A stretch of DNA of 64,000 bases from positions 124,001 through 188,000 of the forward strand of contig JAJFGS010000003.1 of NCBI GenBank assembly GCA_021775995.1, written 5' to 3'. The notes under the pieces were generated by a model, which did not search any database, was not told where the DNA came from, and saw nothing but the letters and a program-made list of their open reading frames with translations. Source of the stretch: Alphaproteobacteria bacterium. Lineage in GTDB: Bacteria; Pseudomonadota; Alphaproteobacteria; Micavibrionales; Micavibrionaceae. Below are positions 23,585 to 31,120 of this stretch, one piece after another. The translations under genes and the position numbers were made by a program. The first letter of the stretch is position 1; each line of letters begins with the position of its first letter.

Positions 23585-24799
23585 ATGGCAAAAATTAAAG
23601 TCGATAACCCTGTGGTAGAAATTGATGGCGATGAAATGACGCGCATCATCTGGGCGATGATTAAGGAAAAATATATTCATCCTTATCTAGATATTGATTT
23701 AAAATATTATGATCTTTCTATTCAAAACCGTGACGCAAGTGACGATCAAATTACAATTGATGCCGCCAATGCCATTAAAGAACATGGCGTGGGCATTAAA
23801 TGTGCGACGATTACACCCGATGAAGGACGGGTTGAAGAATTTGGTCTCAAGAAAATGTGGAAGTCCCCAAACGGTACGATCCGTAACATATTAGGCGGCA
23901 CTGTTTTTAGAGAACCTATTGTCACCAAGAATGTACCGAAATATGTGCCTGGCTGGGAAGAGCCGATGGTGATTGGCCGTCATGCCTTTGGCGATCAATA
24001 TAAAGCAACCGATGTGAAGATTGAGAAGGCGGGAACGCTGAAAATGGTGTTTGAACCTGCCGATGGTGGCGCGCCTGAAAGCTGGGATGTGTTTGAGTTT
24101 ACGGAGCCTGGTGTGGCGATGGGGATGTATAATGTAGATGAGAGCATACGTGGTTTTGCACGTGCCTGTTTTAATTATGGCCTGCAAAGAAATTATCCTG
24201 TTTATCTATCGACCAAGAATACAATTTTGAAACAATATGATGGAAAATTCATGGAGATTTTTCAGGGTGTTTATGATGCGGAATTTAAAGCTGAATTTGA
24301 GTCCAAGAAAATTTGGTACGAGCATCGCCTGATTGATGACATGGTCGCCTATGCCATTAAGTCCAAAGGCGGATTTGTCTGGGCCTGTAAAAATTATGAT
24401 GGTGATGTGCAGTCCGATGTTGTTGCGCAAGGATTTGGATCACTCGGGTTGATGACATCTGTGTTGTTAACACCAGATGGTAAAACAGTGGAAGCGGAAG
24501 CCGCGCATGGTACGGTGACGCGCCATTATCGTGAACATCAAAAAGGAAACGCTACGTCCACTAATCCGATTGCTTCGATCTTTGCCTGGACACGGGGGCT
24601 GCAATATCGGGGGAAATTTGACGATAATGCAGAATTGATTGGTTTTGCTAAAGCGCTGGAAGGGGCTTGTGTTGAGACTGTGGAACAAGGTGATATGACG
24701 AAGGATTTAGCTCTATTAGTCGGTGAAGACCAAGAATTCTTGACAACCGCAGGTTTTATGGACAAAGTCGAGGCGAATTTAAATAAAAAGATGTCTTAA
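23585..24799 (+). CDS. icd: NADP-dependent isocitrate dehydrogenase, eukaryotic-like type
   Basis: Oxidative decarboxylation of isocitrate to 2-oxoglutarate in the TCA cycle. The 404-residue protein is of the homodimeric class shared by alphaproteobacteria and mitochondria: Glu-Met-Thr-Arg-Ile-Ile-Trp, Lys-Cys-Ala-Thr-Ile-Thr-Pro-Asp-Glu, [10 protein letters not shown], Lys-Asp/Asn-Thr-Ile-Leu-Lys and [10 protein letters not shown]. The ATG at 23585 is preceded by GGAAAGG and gives the conserved Met-Ala-Lys-Ile-Lys-Val; longer in-frame starts would translate the palindromic repeat. Confidence 0.96.
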   Translation: MAKIKVDNPVVEIDGDEMTRIIWAMIKEKYIHPYLDIDLKYYDLSIQNRDASDDQITIDAANAIKEHGVGIKCATITPDEGRVEEFGLKKMWKSPNGTIRNILGGTVFREPIVTKNVPKYVPGWEEPMVIGRHAFGDQYKATDVKIEKAGTLKMVFEPADGGAPESWDVFEFTEPGVAMGMYNVDESIRGFARACFNYGLQRNYPVYLSTKNTILKQYDGKFMEIFQGVYDAEFKAEFESKKIWYEHRLIDDMVAYAIKSKGGFVWACKNYDGDVQSDVVAQGFGSLGLMTSVLLTPDGKTVEAEAAHGTVTRHYREHQKGNATSTNPIASIFAWTRGLQYRGKFDDNAELIGFAKALEGACVETVEQGDMTKDLALLVGEDQEFLTTAGFMDKVEANLNKKMS

Positions 24800-24801
24800 G
24801 A

Positions 24802-25911
24802 ATGAAGAATTTATCGCTTTTAATTATTTTGCTGGTCACAGCTGGTTTAAGCAGCACTGCATCAGCAAAAAACAAATATAATAAAGATTATTTTGGTGAA
24901 ACCATTATTCATAAGGCTATCTTTGAGGATACGCTGATTCATTTGGCACGCAATAATGGTATAGGCTTTGTTGAGCTTCGGGCGGCCAATCCAACGCTTG
25001 ATGCTTGGATACCAGGGGCAGGGGCAAAAATTATTTTACCTAAACAGCATATACTCCCAGAGGCATCGCGTAATGGCTTGGTTATTAATTTAGCTGAGAT
25101 GCGTGTTTATTATTTTAAGGATGAGGGGCAACCGCCGCAAACTTATCCTCTTTCTATTGGCCGTGAAGGTCTACAAACCCCGACGGGATCTACAAAAATT
25201 GTTCGTAAAAAGGATGGTCCAACATGGCGTCCGACCGCTAGAATGCGTGAAGAAGATCCAGAACTTCCCGCAAGTGTTGGTCCAGGTCCTGAGAATCCAT
25301 TGGGGACGCACGCTTTATATTTGGGTTGGCCGCAATATTTGATACACGGCACAAATAAACCTTATGGGGTTGGTCGTCGTGTGAGTAGTGGTTGTATGCG
25401 TATGTATCCTGAAGATATTAAAACATTATGGCCACAAGTGCCTGTTGGCACAAAAGTTACTGTTGTTGACCAACCCGTTAAAGTTGGTTGGATTGAAGAT
25501 AGTTTGTATGTTGAAGTGAGTCCCACGCAAGATCAGTCTTTAAAAATTGAAGAAGACGGTGTTTTAAAAACATACGAAATTACGGTAGCCGATATGAAGC
25601 TAATTAATAAAAAAGCTGGCGTCTATGCGGATAAAATAGATTGGGAAGTTGTTAGAAATGCTGTTCATGAGCACCGTGGTTATCCAGTTGAAGTCTTGAA
25701 CGTAACGGGCAGAGTGCTTAAAAAGCAAGCGCGGTCAGAGGAGGCACAAAAAGTTAAGGTTGTCGTATCTGAAACGCCTGTAAAAGAAGAAGATGCTAAA
25801 CCTGATATTTACCCCGCAACGGAAGCAACGCAGGACGTAACACAAGACGTAACACAGGCCGAGGTTACTGTTAATTCAAAAACAAAAACCAATTTTAACT
25901 TAAATAATTAA
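24802..25911 (+). CDS. L,D-transpeptidase (YkuD domain)
   Basis: A 369-residue periplasmic peptidoglycan enzyme. A signal peptide (residues 1-22, ending Ala-Ser-Ala) is followed by a LysM-like segment (about 33-75: Asp-Thr-Leu-Ile-His-Leu-Ala ... Ala-Asn-Pro-Thr-Leu-Asp), then the YkuD domain with His-Gly-Thr-Asn near 187 and the catalytic Ser-Ser-Gly-Cys-Met-Arg-Met near 200. This layout matches ErfK/YbiS-type enzymes that make 3-3 crosslinks or attach lipoproteins. The tail has a short tandem Thr-Gln-Asp-Val repeat. Starts 2 bases after icd; stop overlaps the convergent gene. Confidence 0.93.
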   Translation: MKNLSLLIILLVTAGLSSTASAKNKYNKDYFGETIIHKAIFEDTLIHLARNNGIGFVELRAANPTLDAWIPGAGAKIILPKQHILPEASRNGLVINLAEMRVYYFKDEGQPPQTYPLSIGREGLQTPTGSTKIVRKKDGPTWRPTARMREEDPELPASVGPGPENPLGTHALYLGWPQYLIHGTNKPYGVGRRVSSGCMRMYPEDIKTLWPQVPVGTKVTVVDQPVKVGWIEDSLYVEVSPTQDQSLKIEEDGVLKTYEITVADMKLINKKAGVYADKIDWEVVRNAVHEHRGYPVEVLNVTGRVLKKQARSEEAQKVKVVVSETPVKEEDAKPDIYPATEATQDVTQDVTQAEVTVNSKTKTNFNLNN

Positions 25912-26207
25912 GCCTGTGCAAACGTATATATGATTGTAAAGAGGGCCGGTAATATAAGAGGGCAAAGAAGTAAGTAAAGCCGCCAGCCTTGATTGATAAA
26001 CAAAGATACAATGCCGGCAATAACGGCGCCTATCCATACATATGTTGATTTGGTTATCATTTCTGTAAGAAAACCTTGAGGGGCGGTTTCACTGTCTAGT
26101 AAACCAGATAAGATTAATAGATGAACAGTGATGGGCACCATAATAAATCCTGCCGCCGCAAGAACAATAAGAAGTAAAATTCTAAATATGTGATCTTTCA
26201 TAGTCAT
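25908..26207 (-). CDS. Small three-helix membrane protein, unknown
   Basis: A 99-residue protein with hydrophobic segments at about residues 9-34, 54-70 and 74-96. Short loops carry Ser-Glu-Thr-Ala-Pro-Gln and Asn-Gln-Gly-Trp-Arg. No family recognised. Its stop overlaps that of the L,D-transpeptidase gene tail to tail. A second ATG lies two codons downstream. The bidirectional terminator at 26235-26268 separates it from the upstream lipoprotein gene, so it needs its own promoter in the 27 bases between, or read-through. Confidence 0.5.
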   Translation of the reverse strand: MTMKDHIFRILLLIVLAAAGFIMVPITVHLLILSGLLDSETAPQGFLTEMITKSTYVWIGAVIAGIVSLFINQGWRLYLLLCPLILPALFTIIYTFAQA

Positions 26208-26234
26208 TATATTGCCCTGAAAAGAGAAAAAGAA

Positions 26235-26268
26235 AAAGGCTGTTTAGAAAATTCTAAACAGCCTTTTA
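26235..26268. terminator. Bidirectional intrinsic terminator
   Basis: AAAAGGCTGTTTAGAA pairs with TTCTAAACAGCCTTTT with only two loop bases, giving a long stem flanked by A and T runs. It ends the small lipoprotein transcript on the minus strand. Confidence 0.85.
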
Positions 26269-26292
26269 AATTCTTAATGAATTAAGACAAGA

Positions 26293-26499
26293 TTATTTAA
26301 CTTGTCTGCTTTCGAATACTGGCTCAGCTGAACGAACAACAGGAGCAGGATCTTGAGTAGCACCAACTGTACGCTCTTCAGCGTAAGGAGCTTGATTTAA
26401 AGAACCGTCAAGGTCGTTTGCAGAGTTGTTGTTTGAAGTACAAGCTGCAACAGCAACTGTAGAACCAAGTACTAATAGTGTAGATAGTAGTTTTTTCAT
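26293..26499 (-). CDS. Small lipoprotein (68 aa)
   Basis: Met-Lys-Lys, a hydrophobic helix and lipobox Val-Ala-Ala-Cys with the acylated Cys at residue 20. The mature 49 residues are Asn/Ser/Ala-rich and polar (Thr-Ser-Asn-Asn-Asn, then Pro-Val-Val-Arg-Ser-Ala-Glu), with no fold evident. Size and composition recall entericidin-like or other small abundant lipoproteins, but no family can be named. A good promoter (26582-26610), a leader of about 75 bases and a strong terminator suggest a single-gene, well-expressed unit. Confidence 0.75.
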   Translation of the reverse strand: MKKLLSTLLVLGSTVAVAACTSNNNSANDLDGSLNQAPYAEERTVGATQDPAPVVRSAEPVFESRQVK

Positions 26500-26581
26500 T
26501 TTAGTATATCCTTCATTTGTGTGTGACAGGGATGCTGTCTATTTCATAAACATTAGCCTCCCTATCGGGGAAACTTCACCT

Positions 26582-26610
26582 CTTATACAACACAGTTGAG
26601 CATTTGATAA
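26582..26610 (-). promoter_or_regulatory. Sigma-70-like promoter of the small lipoprotein
   Basis: Minus strand TTATCA, 17-base spacer, TATAAG; five of six -10 positions match. The leader that follows holds a small CCC/GGG hairpin near 26566. Confidence 0.55.
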
Positions 26611-26696
26611 TAGTTTTTTATGATTTTTTGGTAATTTTTTGGTAATTTTTCATGGGGTTAGACATTTTTGCCATGAAAATGGTGTTTTTAGTGGCC

Positions 26697-28004
26697 TTAG
26701 CGGCTGTTTTGCGCGAGTTTTTGGAAGTAGCTATCAATACTGTCTGCCAAGGCAGAAGCTATTTTTTGTTGATGAGAATATTTACTTAATAATCTAGCTT
26801 CGTTTTTGTTTGACATAAATCCCATCTCAACCAAAACAGATGGAATGTCGGGAGCCTTTAAAACAGCAAAGCCAGCATAACGATGAGGTCGGGGTAAAAT
26901 TCTTAATCCATGTCTTCGCATATGAGTGACAACATTATTGGCAAAAAATTTGGATTGGTTCATGGTGTCGCGCATGGCGAGGTCGATTAAGATATTGGCA
27001 ACCTCTTTGTCCTCATGGCTTAAATCAATACCAGCAATAAGATCGGCTTGGTTTTCGCGCTGTGCTAATTTTGCTGTCTGCGCATCTGATGCTTTGTTGG
27101 ACAGGGTGTAAATTGACGCGCCACTCACATCAGATTTGCCAATTGAATCGGCATGAAGTGAAATGAATAAATCCGCATTTTGATGGCGGGCAATACCCAC
27201 GCGACGTGATAGTTTTAAATATTTATCATTACTGCGTGTTAGGGAGGCACGATAACGACCTGTGCTTTCTAATTTTGTCTTCAGTATTTTTGCGGCAGCT
27301 AACGTTACATTCTTTTCGCGTTGTTTTTCAAAACCTACCGCGCCAGGGTCTTGTCCACCGTGACCTGCATCAATGACGATGAGAGGCTTACGTAAGGGGC
27401 TTCTCGTTGTTGTAGGGGGCACGACACTATTATTAATCTTATTGGGTTTGCGTGACGGTACAATGATGGGGGTCGTTGTTTGAGGCGGATTAATTTCATT
27501 GGCGGTTTGGCTGGCAATGAGAAGATTTAGATCACCGCTGGTATTGGGTAAGGTACCAATTGGTTTTGCTTTTAGGTTCGCAAATTGTGCTTTTGTTATG
27601 GTGGTATAATCAATGACAAGGCGTGTTGAATAATTACGGCTTGCTGGCAAAATAAAAGCTTTTAAAATTTTAGCTGGTTGTTTGAGGTCAATAACAAGGC
27701 GTTTCGTACTGGCGTTTAAAGTGCCTGAACGAACATCAAGAATAGTCGATTTAGCTGGAGGTTGGATGTTTCCTGCTTGCCAATTAAATTTTGGAAGGTC
27801 AACAACCAAGCGATAGGGTTTGTTTTCAATTTCAGGCAGCATAAAAGTGCGGAATTGGGTTTGATTGTTCAATTCAATGACGACTCGGGTTTTATCACTG
27901 TGAAGACCAAAGCGGATTTTATTTATGTCTAGGGCAAAAGAGCTCGTGCTTTGGAATGTCAAAGCGAAAAATAGCGCAATAAAAAAGAGTCGGAAAGGAA
28001 TCAT
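26697..28004 (-). CDS. N-acetylmuramoyl-L-alanine amidase with AMIN domain
   Basis: A 435-residue AmiC-type amidase that splits septal peptidoglycan during cell separation. Signal peptide to about residue 24; AMIN domain at about 28-135 (beta strands around Arg-Val-Val-Ile-Glu-Leu and Tyr-Arg-Leu-Val-Val-Asp-Leu); a Pro/Thr linker; then Amidase_3 with Asp-Ala-Gly-His-Gly-Gly-x-Asp-Pro-Gly-Ala near 213, Glu-Lys-Asn-Val-Thr (zinc Glu), Ser-Leu-His-Ala-Asp, and catalytic Glu in Val-Leu-Val-Glu-Met-Gly-Phe. All zinc ligands present. Exported to the periplasm; the AMIN domain targets it to the wall or division site. Confidence 0.95.
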   Translation of the reverse strand: MIPFRLFFIALFFALTFQSTSSFALDINKIRFGLHSDKTRVVIELNNQTQFRTFMLPEIENKPYRLVVDLPKFNWQAGNIQPPAKSTILDVRSGTLNASTKRLVIDLKQPAKILKAFILPASRNYSTRLVIDYTTITKAQFANLKAKPIGTLPNTSGDLNLLIASQTANEINPPQTTTPIIVPSRKPNKINNSVVPPTTTRSPLRKPLIVIDAGHGGQDPGAVGFEKQREKNVTLAAAKILKTKLESTGRYRASLTRSNDKYLKLSRRVGIARHQNADLFISLHADSIGKSDVSGASIYTLSNKASDAQTAKLAQRENQADLIAGIDLSHEDKEVANILIDLAMRDTMNQSKFFANNVVTHMRRHGLRILPRPHRYAGFAVLKAPDIPSVLVEMGFMSNKNEARLLSKYSHQQKIASALADSIDSYFQKLAQNSR

Positions 28005-28080
28005 AAATCAGGCTTTTGAAAAAGTTATGATTTCAATTTAGCATGAGGATTATGGCTGTGGTAAGGCTTTTTTAGGAAAA

Positions 28081-28419
28081 CTACCAATCTATATCTGTGC
28101 CAGGCATGGCAACGATGAGACCTTCCATTTTTTCCGTTACGATAATTTGGCAGCATAAACGTGAGGTATCACGAACATCAAAGGCAAGATCAAGCATGTC
28201 TTCTTCATCTTCACTGATTTCATCACCTTCGGGTATGGTTTTTGATTTAAAATCAGGGTGAACATATAAATGGCAGGTGGCGCAAGCTAAACCCCCACCA
28301 CAGGCCCCTTCGATGGCTTCGATATTTTCTTTAACGGCGACTTCCATTAATGATAAGCCGAGAGGCGCATCTATGTTTTTTTGAGTTCCGTCTTTAAGAA
28401 TAAATGTAATATTTGGCAT
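28081..28419 (-). CDS. fdx: [2Fe-2S] ferredoxin, adrenodoxin type
   Basis: A 112-residue ferredoxin. Four cluster ligands are visible: Cys-x5-Cys-x2-Cys in Ala-Cys-Gly-Gly-Gly-Leu-Ala-Cys-Ala-Thr-Cys-His (about residues 40-49) and the fourth in Arg-Leu-Cys-Cys-Gln near 87. This is the Isc-type ferredoxin that supplies electrons for Fe-S cluster assembly. It lies next to a cysteine desulfurase on the same strand (gap 46 bases) with hairpin copy 6 in the gap. The remaining isc genes are not in the window. Confidence 0.92.
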   Translation of the reverse strand: MPNITFILKDGTQKNIDAPLGLSLMEVAVKENIEAIEGACGGGLACATCHLYVHPDFKSKTIPEGDEISEDEEDMLDLAFDVRDTSRLCCQIIVTEKMEGLIVAMPGTDIDW

Positions 28420-28427
28420 TTTTAAAT

Positions 28428-28457
28428 GGCCGTCATGCGCATAAATGCGAGGACGCT
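28428..28457. repeat. Covarying 30-bp hairpin, copy 6
   Basis: First base of the outer arm is G instead of A; inner stem CGCAT / ATGCG with AA loop. It lies between the desulfurase and ferredoxin genes, ending 9 bases before the ferredoxin start. Confidence 0.8.
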
Positions 28458-28465
28458 CTCTTTAA

Positions 28466-29566
28466 CTATTGTTTATTTCTTTTTATTATTTTTGACCAAC
28501 TTTCAAGAAAGTGTTCAATGTCGGACGAATTCGTAGCCCAACCCAAAGAAATGCGCAAGGCACTTTTTGCTTGTTTTTTATCTGCTCCCATAGCGGTCAG
28601 AACATGAGAGGCTTTGAACGAGCCGCTGGAGCAGGCGGAACCGCTTGAAATGGCAATACCGTCTAGGTCAAGAGCCATGACTTGTGTTTGGGCAGATATG
28701 TGAGGGAAGCCAACATTGCAGGTATTGCCAACCCGTGGGGCATTGGCGCCATAGATAACAGCTTCGTTTGTAATTTTATGAATTTTAGATTCAAGATAAT
28801 CACGCATTTTTTCAAGATCTTTATAATGTTTTATGTCGGTCATGGCGTGTTTGGCCGCTAGCCCCATGCCTGCTATACCTGCTGTGTTATATGTACCAGC
28901 ACGGCAATTTTTTTCTTGTCCACCACCCAACATAAATTTTGGGAGGTCTAACCCTTCTTTAAAAATAATAGCGCCAACGCCTTGGGGGCCTGCCATTTTA
29001 TGCGCAGAGAGGCTCATAAAATCAACACCGAGTGTATCAAGAGATATATCAATGCGCCCAGCGCCTTGGACGGCATCTGTATGAAAAAGCGCACCGCAGT
29101 CATGGGCAAGTTTTGCCATTTCAGCAACAGGCTGTATCACGCCTGTTTCATTGTTGACCAGCATGACGGAAACAAGGGCAGGTGGTTCACCATCATTTAA
29201 TATTTGTTTGTAAGCCTCCATGTTGACAATACCATCAGGTGTAACGGGAATGAGATCAGCATGTGGCGCAGCACCGAGAACAGCGGGATGTTCAATAGAA
29301 GAAATTAAAACGCGTTTGTCACGATAACCACAAAGCATAGTGTTAATACTTTCTGTGGCGCCGCTGGTGAAGATGACTTGGTCGGTTTTAACATGGCAAA
29401 GTTTGGCAACTTGTTGGCGCGCATCTTCGACATATTTATGGGCGTGCCTGCCATAGTCATGTACGCTGGATGCGTTACCAACTTCGCCCATAATTTGTGT
29501 TACCAAAGAAAGAACTTCGGGTCGAATAGGGGCGGTGGCATTATAGTCGAGATAAGTTTTCTTCAT
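28466..29566 (-). CDS. Cysteine desulfurase (NifS/IscS family)
   Basis: PLP enzyme releasing sulfur from cysteine for Fe-S clusters and tRNA thiolation. The 366-residue protein shows Tyr-Asn-Ala-Thr-Ala-Pro at the N-terminus, Thr-Ser-Gly-Ala-Thr-Glu-Ser, His-Thr-Asp-Ala-Val-Gln-Gly, the PLP lysine in Ser-Ala-His-Lys-Met, and the catalytic Cys in Gly-Ser-Ala-Cys-Ser-Ser-Gly. The short active loop around the Cys and the length fit the NifS/IscS class more than SufS. It precedes the ferredoxin on the same strand. Which pathway it serves cannot be told from this window, though MnmA also needs such a donor. Confidence 0.92.
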   Translation of the reverse strand: MKKTYLDYNATAPIRPEVLSLVTQIMGEVGNASSVHDYGRHAHKYVEDARQQVAKLCHVKTDQVIFTSGATESINTMLCGYRDKRVLISSIEHPAVLGAAPHADLIPVTPDGIVNMEAYKQILNDGEPPALVSVMLVNNETGVIQPVAEMAKLAHDCGALFHTDAVQGAGRIDISLDTLGVDFMSLSAHKMAGPQGVGAIIFKEGLDLPKFMLGGGQEKNCRAGTYNTAGIAGMGLAAKHAMTDIKHYKDLEKMRDYLESKIHKITNEAVIYGANAPRVGNTCNVGFPHISAQTQVMALDLDGIAISSGSACSSGSFKASHVLTAMGADKKQAKSALRISLGWATNSSDIEHFLESWSKIIKRNKQ

Positions 29567-29622
29567 TGTTTCCTATACTAAACCATTATCCACAATAAAA
29601 TCAATGACTTATAAGAATTATT

Positions 29623-29651
29623 TGGACATTTACAGATCAACTCTATATAAA
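29623..29651 (+). promoter_or_regulatory. Sigma-70-like promoter for the 29717 hydrolase
   Basis: TGGACA and TATAAA with a 17-base spacer, each five of six matches; the start codon lies 65 bases downstream. Confidence 0.55.
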
Positions 29652-29716
29652 ACAGTAAAGCGTTTAAAATGAGTTACGAAAAGTGACGTCAATTATTACT
29701 ATAGGATTTAAAGAAT

Positions 29717-30400
29717 ATGCCAGAGATTTTTTTTAGTGGACCTGAAGGTCGCCTTGAAGGTCGTTACTACCATTCAAACACACCGAATGCCCCACTGGCA
29801 CTTTTATTACACCCGAGCCCCGAACATGGCGGCACAATGAACAATAAAATTACCTACACGATGTTTCAGTTAATGAAGCAGCGTGGTTTTTCTGTGATGC
29901 GGTTTAATTTCCGCGGCGTTGGAAAATCACAAGGTGTATTTGACCGTGGTGAAGGTGAGTTAAGCGATGCAGCCTCTGCGTTAGATTGGATGCAAGACCT
30001 AAACCCGAACGCGCCGTATGTTTGGGTCGGGGGATTTTCTTTTGGCGCATGGATCGGGATGCAATTATTGATGCGCCGTCCAGAAATTGAAGGATTTATT
30101 TCTGTTGCCCCGCCTGCAAACTTATATGATTTTAGTTTCTTGGCACCTTGCCCTTCATCAGGATTAATCATTCATGGTGAAAAAGATGATGTTGTGTCGC
30201 ATGAACCTGTTGGTAAATTGGTTGAAAAACTGCATGCCCAAAAAGGTATTGAGATTGATCATCGTACGGTTGGTGGTGCAAACCACTTCTTCCACGATAA
30301 GATTGATGACTTGATGGCGCATATTCATGATCACATGAATCAAGCGGGTAGCTCAGGACGTGAAATTCCAGTTATCATTAAAAAGAAAAAAGTGGCCTGA
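29717..30400 (+). CDS. Alpha/beta hydrolase
   Basis: A 227-residue alpha/beta hydrolase of the small dienelactone/prolyl-oligopeptidase-like group widespread in alphaproteobacteria. Oxyanion strand Leu-Leu-His-Pro-Ser-Pro near residue 30; nucleophile elbow Gly-Phe-Ser-Phe-Gly near 107; acid in Gly-Glu-Lys-Asp-Asp; catalytic His in Ala-Asn-His-Phe-Phe. No signal peptide, so cytoplasmic. The C-terminus adds a basic tail (Ile-Lys-Lys-Lys-Lys). Substrate unknown. It is a single gene between divergent cysteine desulfurase and convergent bcp. Confidence 0.85.
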   Translation: MPEIFFSGPEGRLEGRYYHSNTPNAPLALLLHPSPEHGGTMNNKITYTMFQLMKQRGFSVMRFNFRGVGKSQGVFDRGEGELSDAASALDWMQDLNPNAPYVWVGGFSFGAWIGMQLLMRRPEIEGFISVAPPANLYDFSFLAPCPSSGLIIHGEKDDVVSHEPVGKLVEKLHAQKGIEIDHRTVGGANHFFHDKIDDLMAHIHDHMNQAGSSGREIPVIIKKKKVA

Positions 30401-30424
30401 TCCAAGCTTTTATATTTATATATT

Positions 30425-30489
30425 GTAACCCCGTATTTATTACGGGGTCTTTTGATTTTTAGCAGACCCCGCAACAAGTGCGGGGTTAC
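30425..30489 (+). repeat. Double-hairpin palindromic repeat, copy 2
   Basis: GTAACCCCGTA ... TACGGGGTC and GACCCCGCA ... TGCGGGGTTAC with a 15-base T-rich spacer. It fills the gap between two convergent genes and could end transcription from both sides. Confidence 0.85.
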
Positions 30490-30517
30490 AGTGAGTTTTT
30501 ATTGAATTTTTATATTA

Positions 30518-30997
30518 TTATGCCGCTTTCGAGTTTTCTTCTGCGGCTTGCATGACTTCTTCAACATGACCAGGAACTTTAACTTTGCGCCAGATTTGCG
30601 CAATCTTACCATTTTCATCAATAAGAAAAGTTGAGCGGTCAATACCCATATATTTTTTACCGTACATAGATTTTTCAATCCATGTGCCGTAGGTTTCGCA
30701 AACTGTATTATTTTCGTCGGAGGCCAATGGGAAGGTTAAGTTATATTTGTTTTTAAATTTGTCATGTTTTTTTACAGAACATTTAGACAGTCCGATGATG
30801 GCCGTGTCCATTTTATTAAAGAGGCTAAGATTTTCATTGAAGGAACAAGATTCTGTGGTGCATCCGGGCGTATCATCTTTTGGATAAAAATATAAAACGA
30901 CTTTTTGCCCTTTCAATTGCGATAAGGTAATTTCGCCATTTCCGTCTGTTGGTAATGTAAAATCAGGGGCGGCGTCGCCAATTTGTAATTCAGCCAT
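30518..30997 (-). CDS. bcp: Peroxiredoxin, Bcp/PrxQ type
   Basis: Thiol peroxidase that reduces hydrogen and organic peroxides. In the 159-residue product the peroxidatic Cys lies in Thr-Pro-Gly-Cys-Thr and the resolving Cys five residues later in Thr-Glu-Ser-Cys, the Bcp/PrxQ two-Cys pattern. The ATG at 30997 follows GGAAAA and gives Met-Ala-Glu-Leu; a longer frame to 31126 adds 43 residues with no homology and would overlap the divergent AsmA gene. Cytoplasmic. Confidence 0.95.
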   Translation of the reverse strand: MAELQIGDAAPDFTLPTDGNGEITLSQLKGQKVVLYFYPKDDTPGCTTESCSFNENLSLFNKMDTAIIGLSKCSVKKHDKFKNKYNLTFPLASDENNTVCETYGTWIEKSMYGKKYMGIDRSTFLIDENGKIAQIWRKVKVPGHVEEVMQAAEENSKAA

Positions 30998-31046
30998 AAT
31001 ATTTTCCAATTCTTTGTTTATAGTGTCAAAGATTGACGGAATGTTC

Positions 31047-31074
31047 TTTAAAGTCAAGGGATAGAGGTTATAAT
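31047..31074 (+). promoter_or_regulatory. Promoter candidate for the AsmA-like gene
   Basis: A perfect TATAAT at 31069-31074 with TTTAAA 16 bases upstream; the GTG start is 46 bases downstream, preceded by AAGGAAA. Confidence 0.5.
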
Positions 31075-31120
31075 CGCCTGTAGAATTTATCGAAGTAAGA
31101 CTAGTTAAGGAAATACCTCT

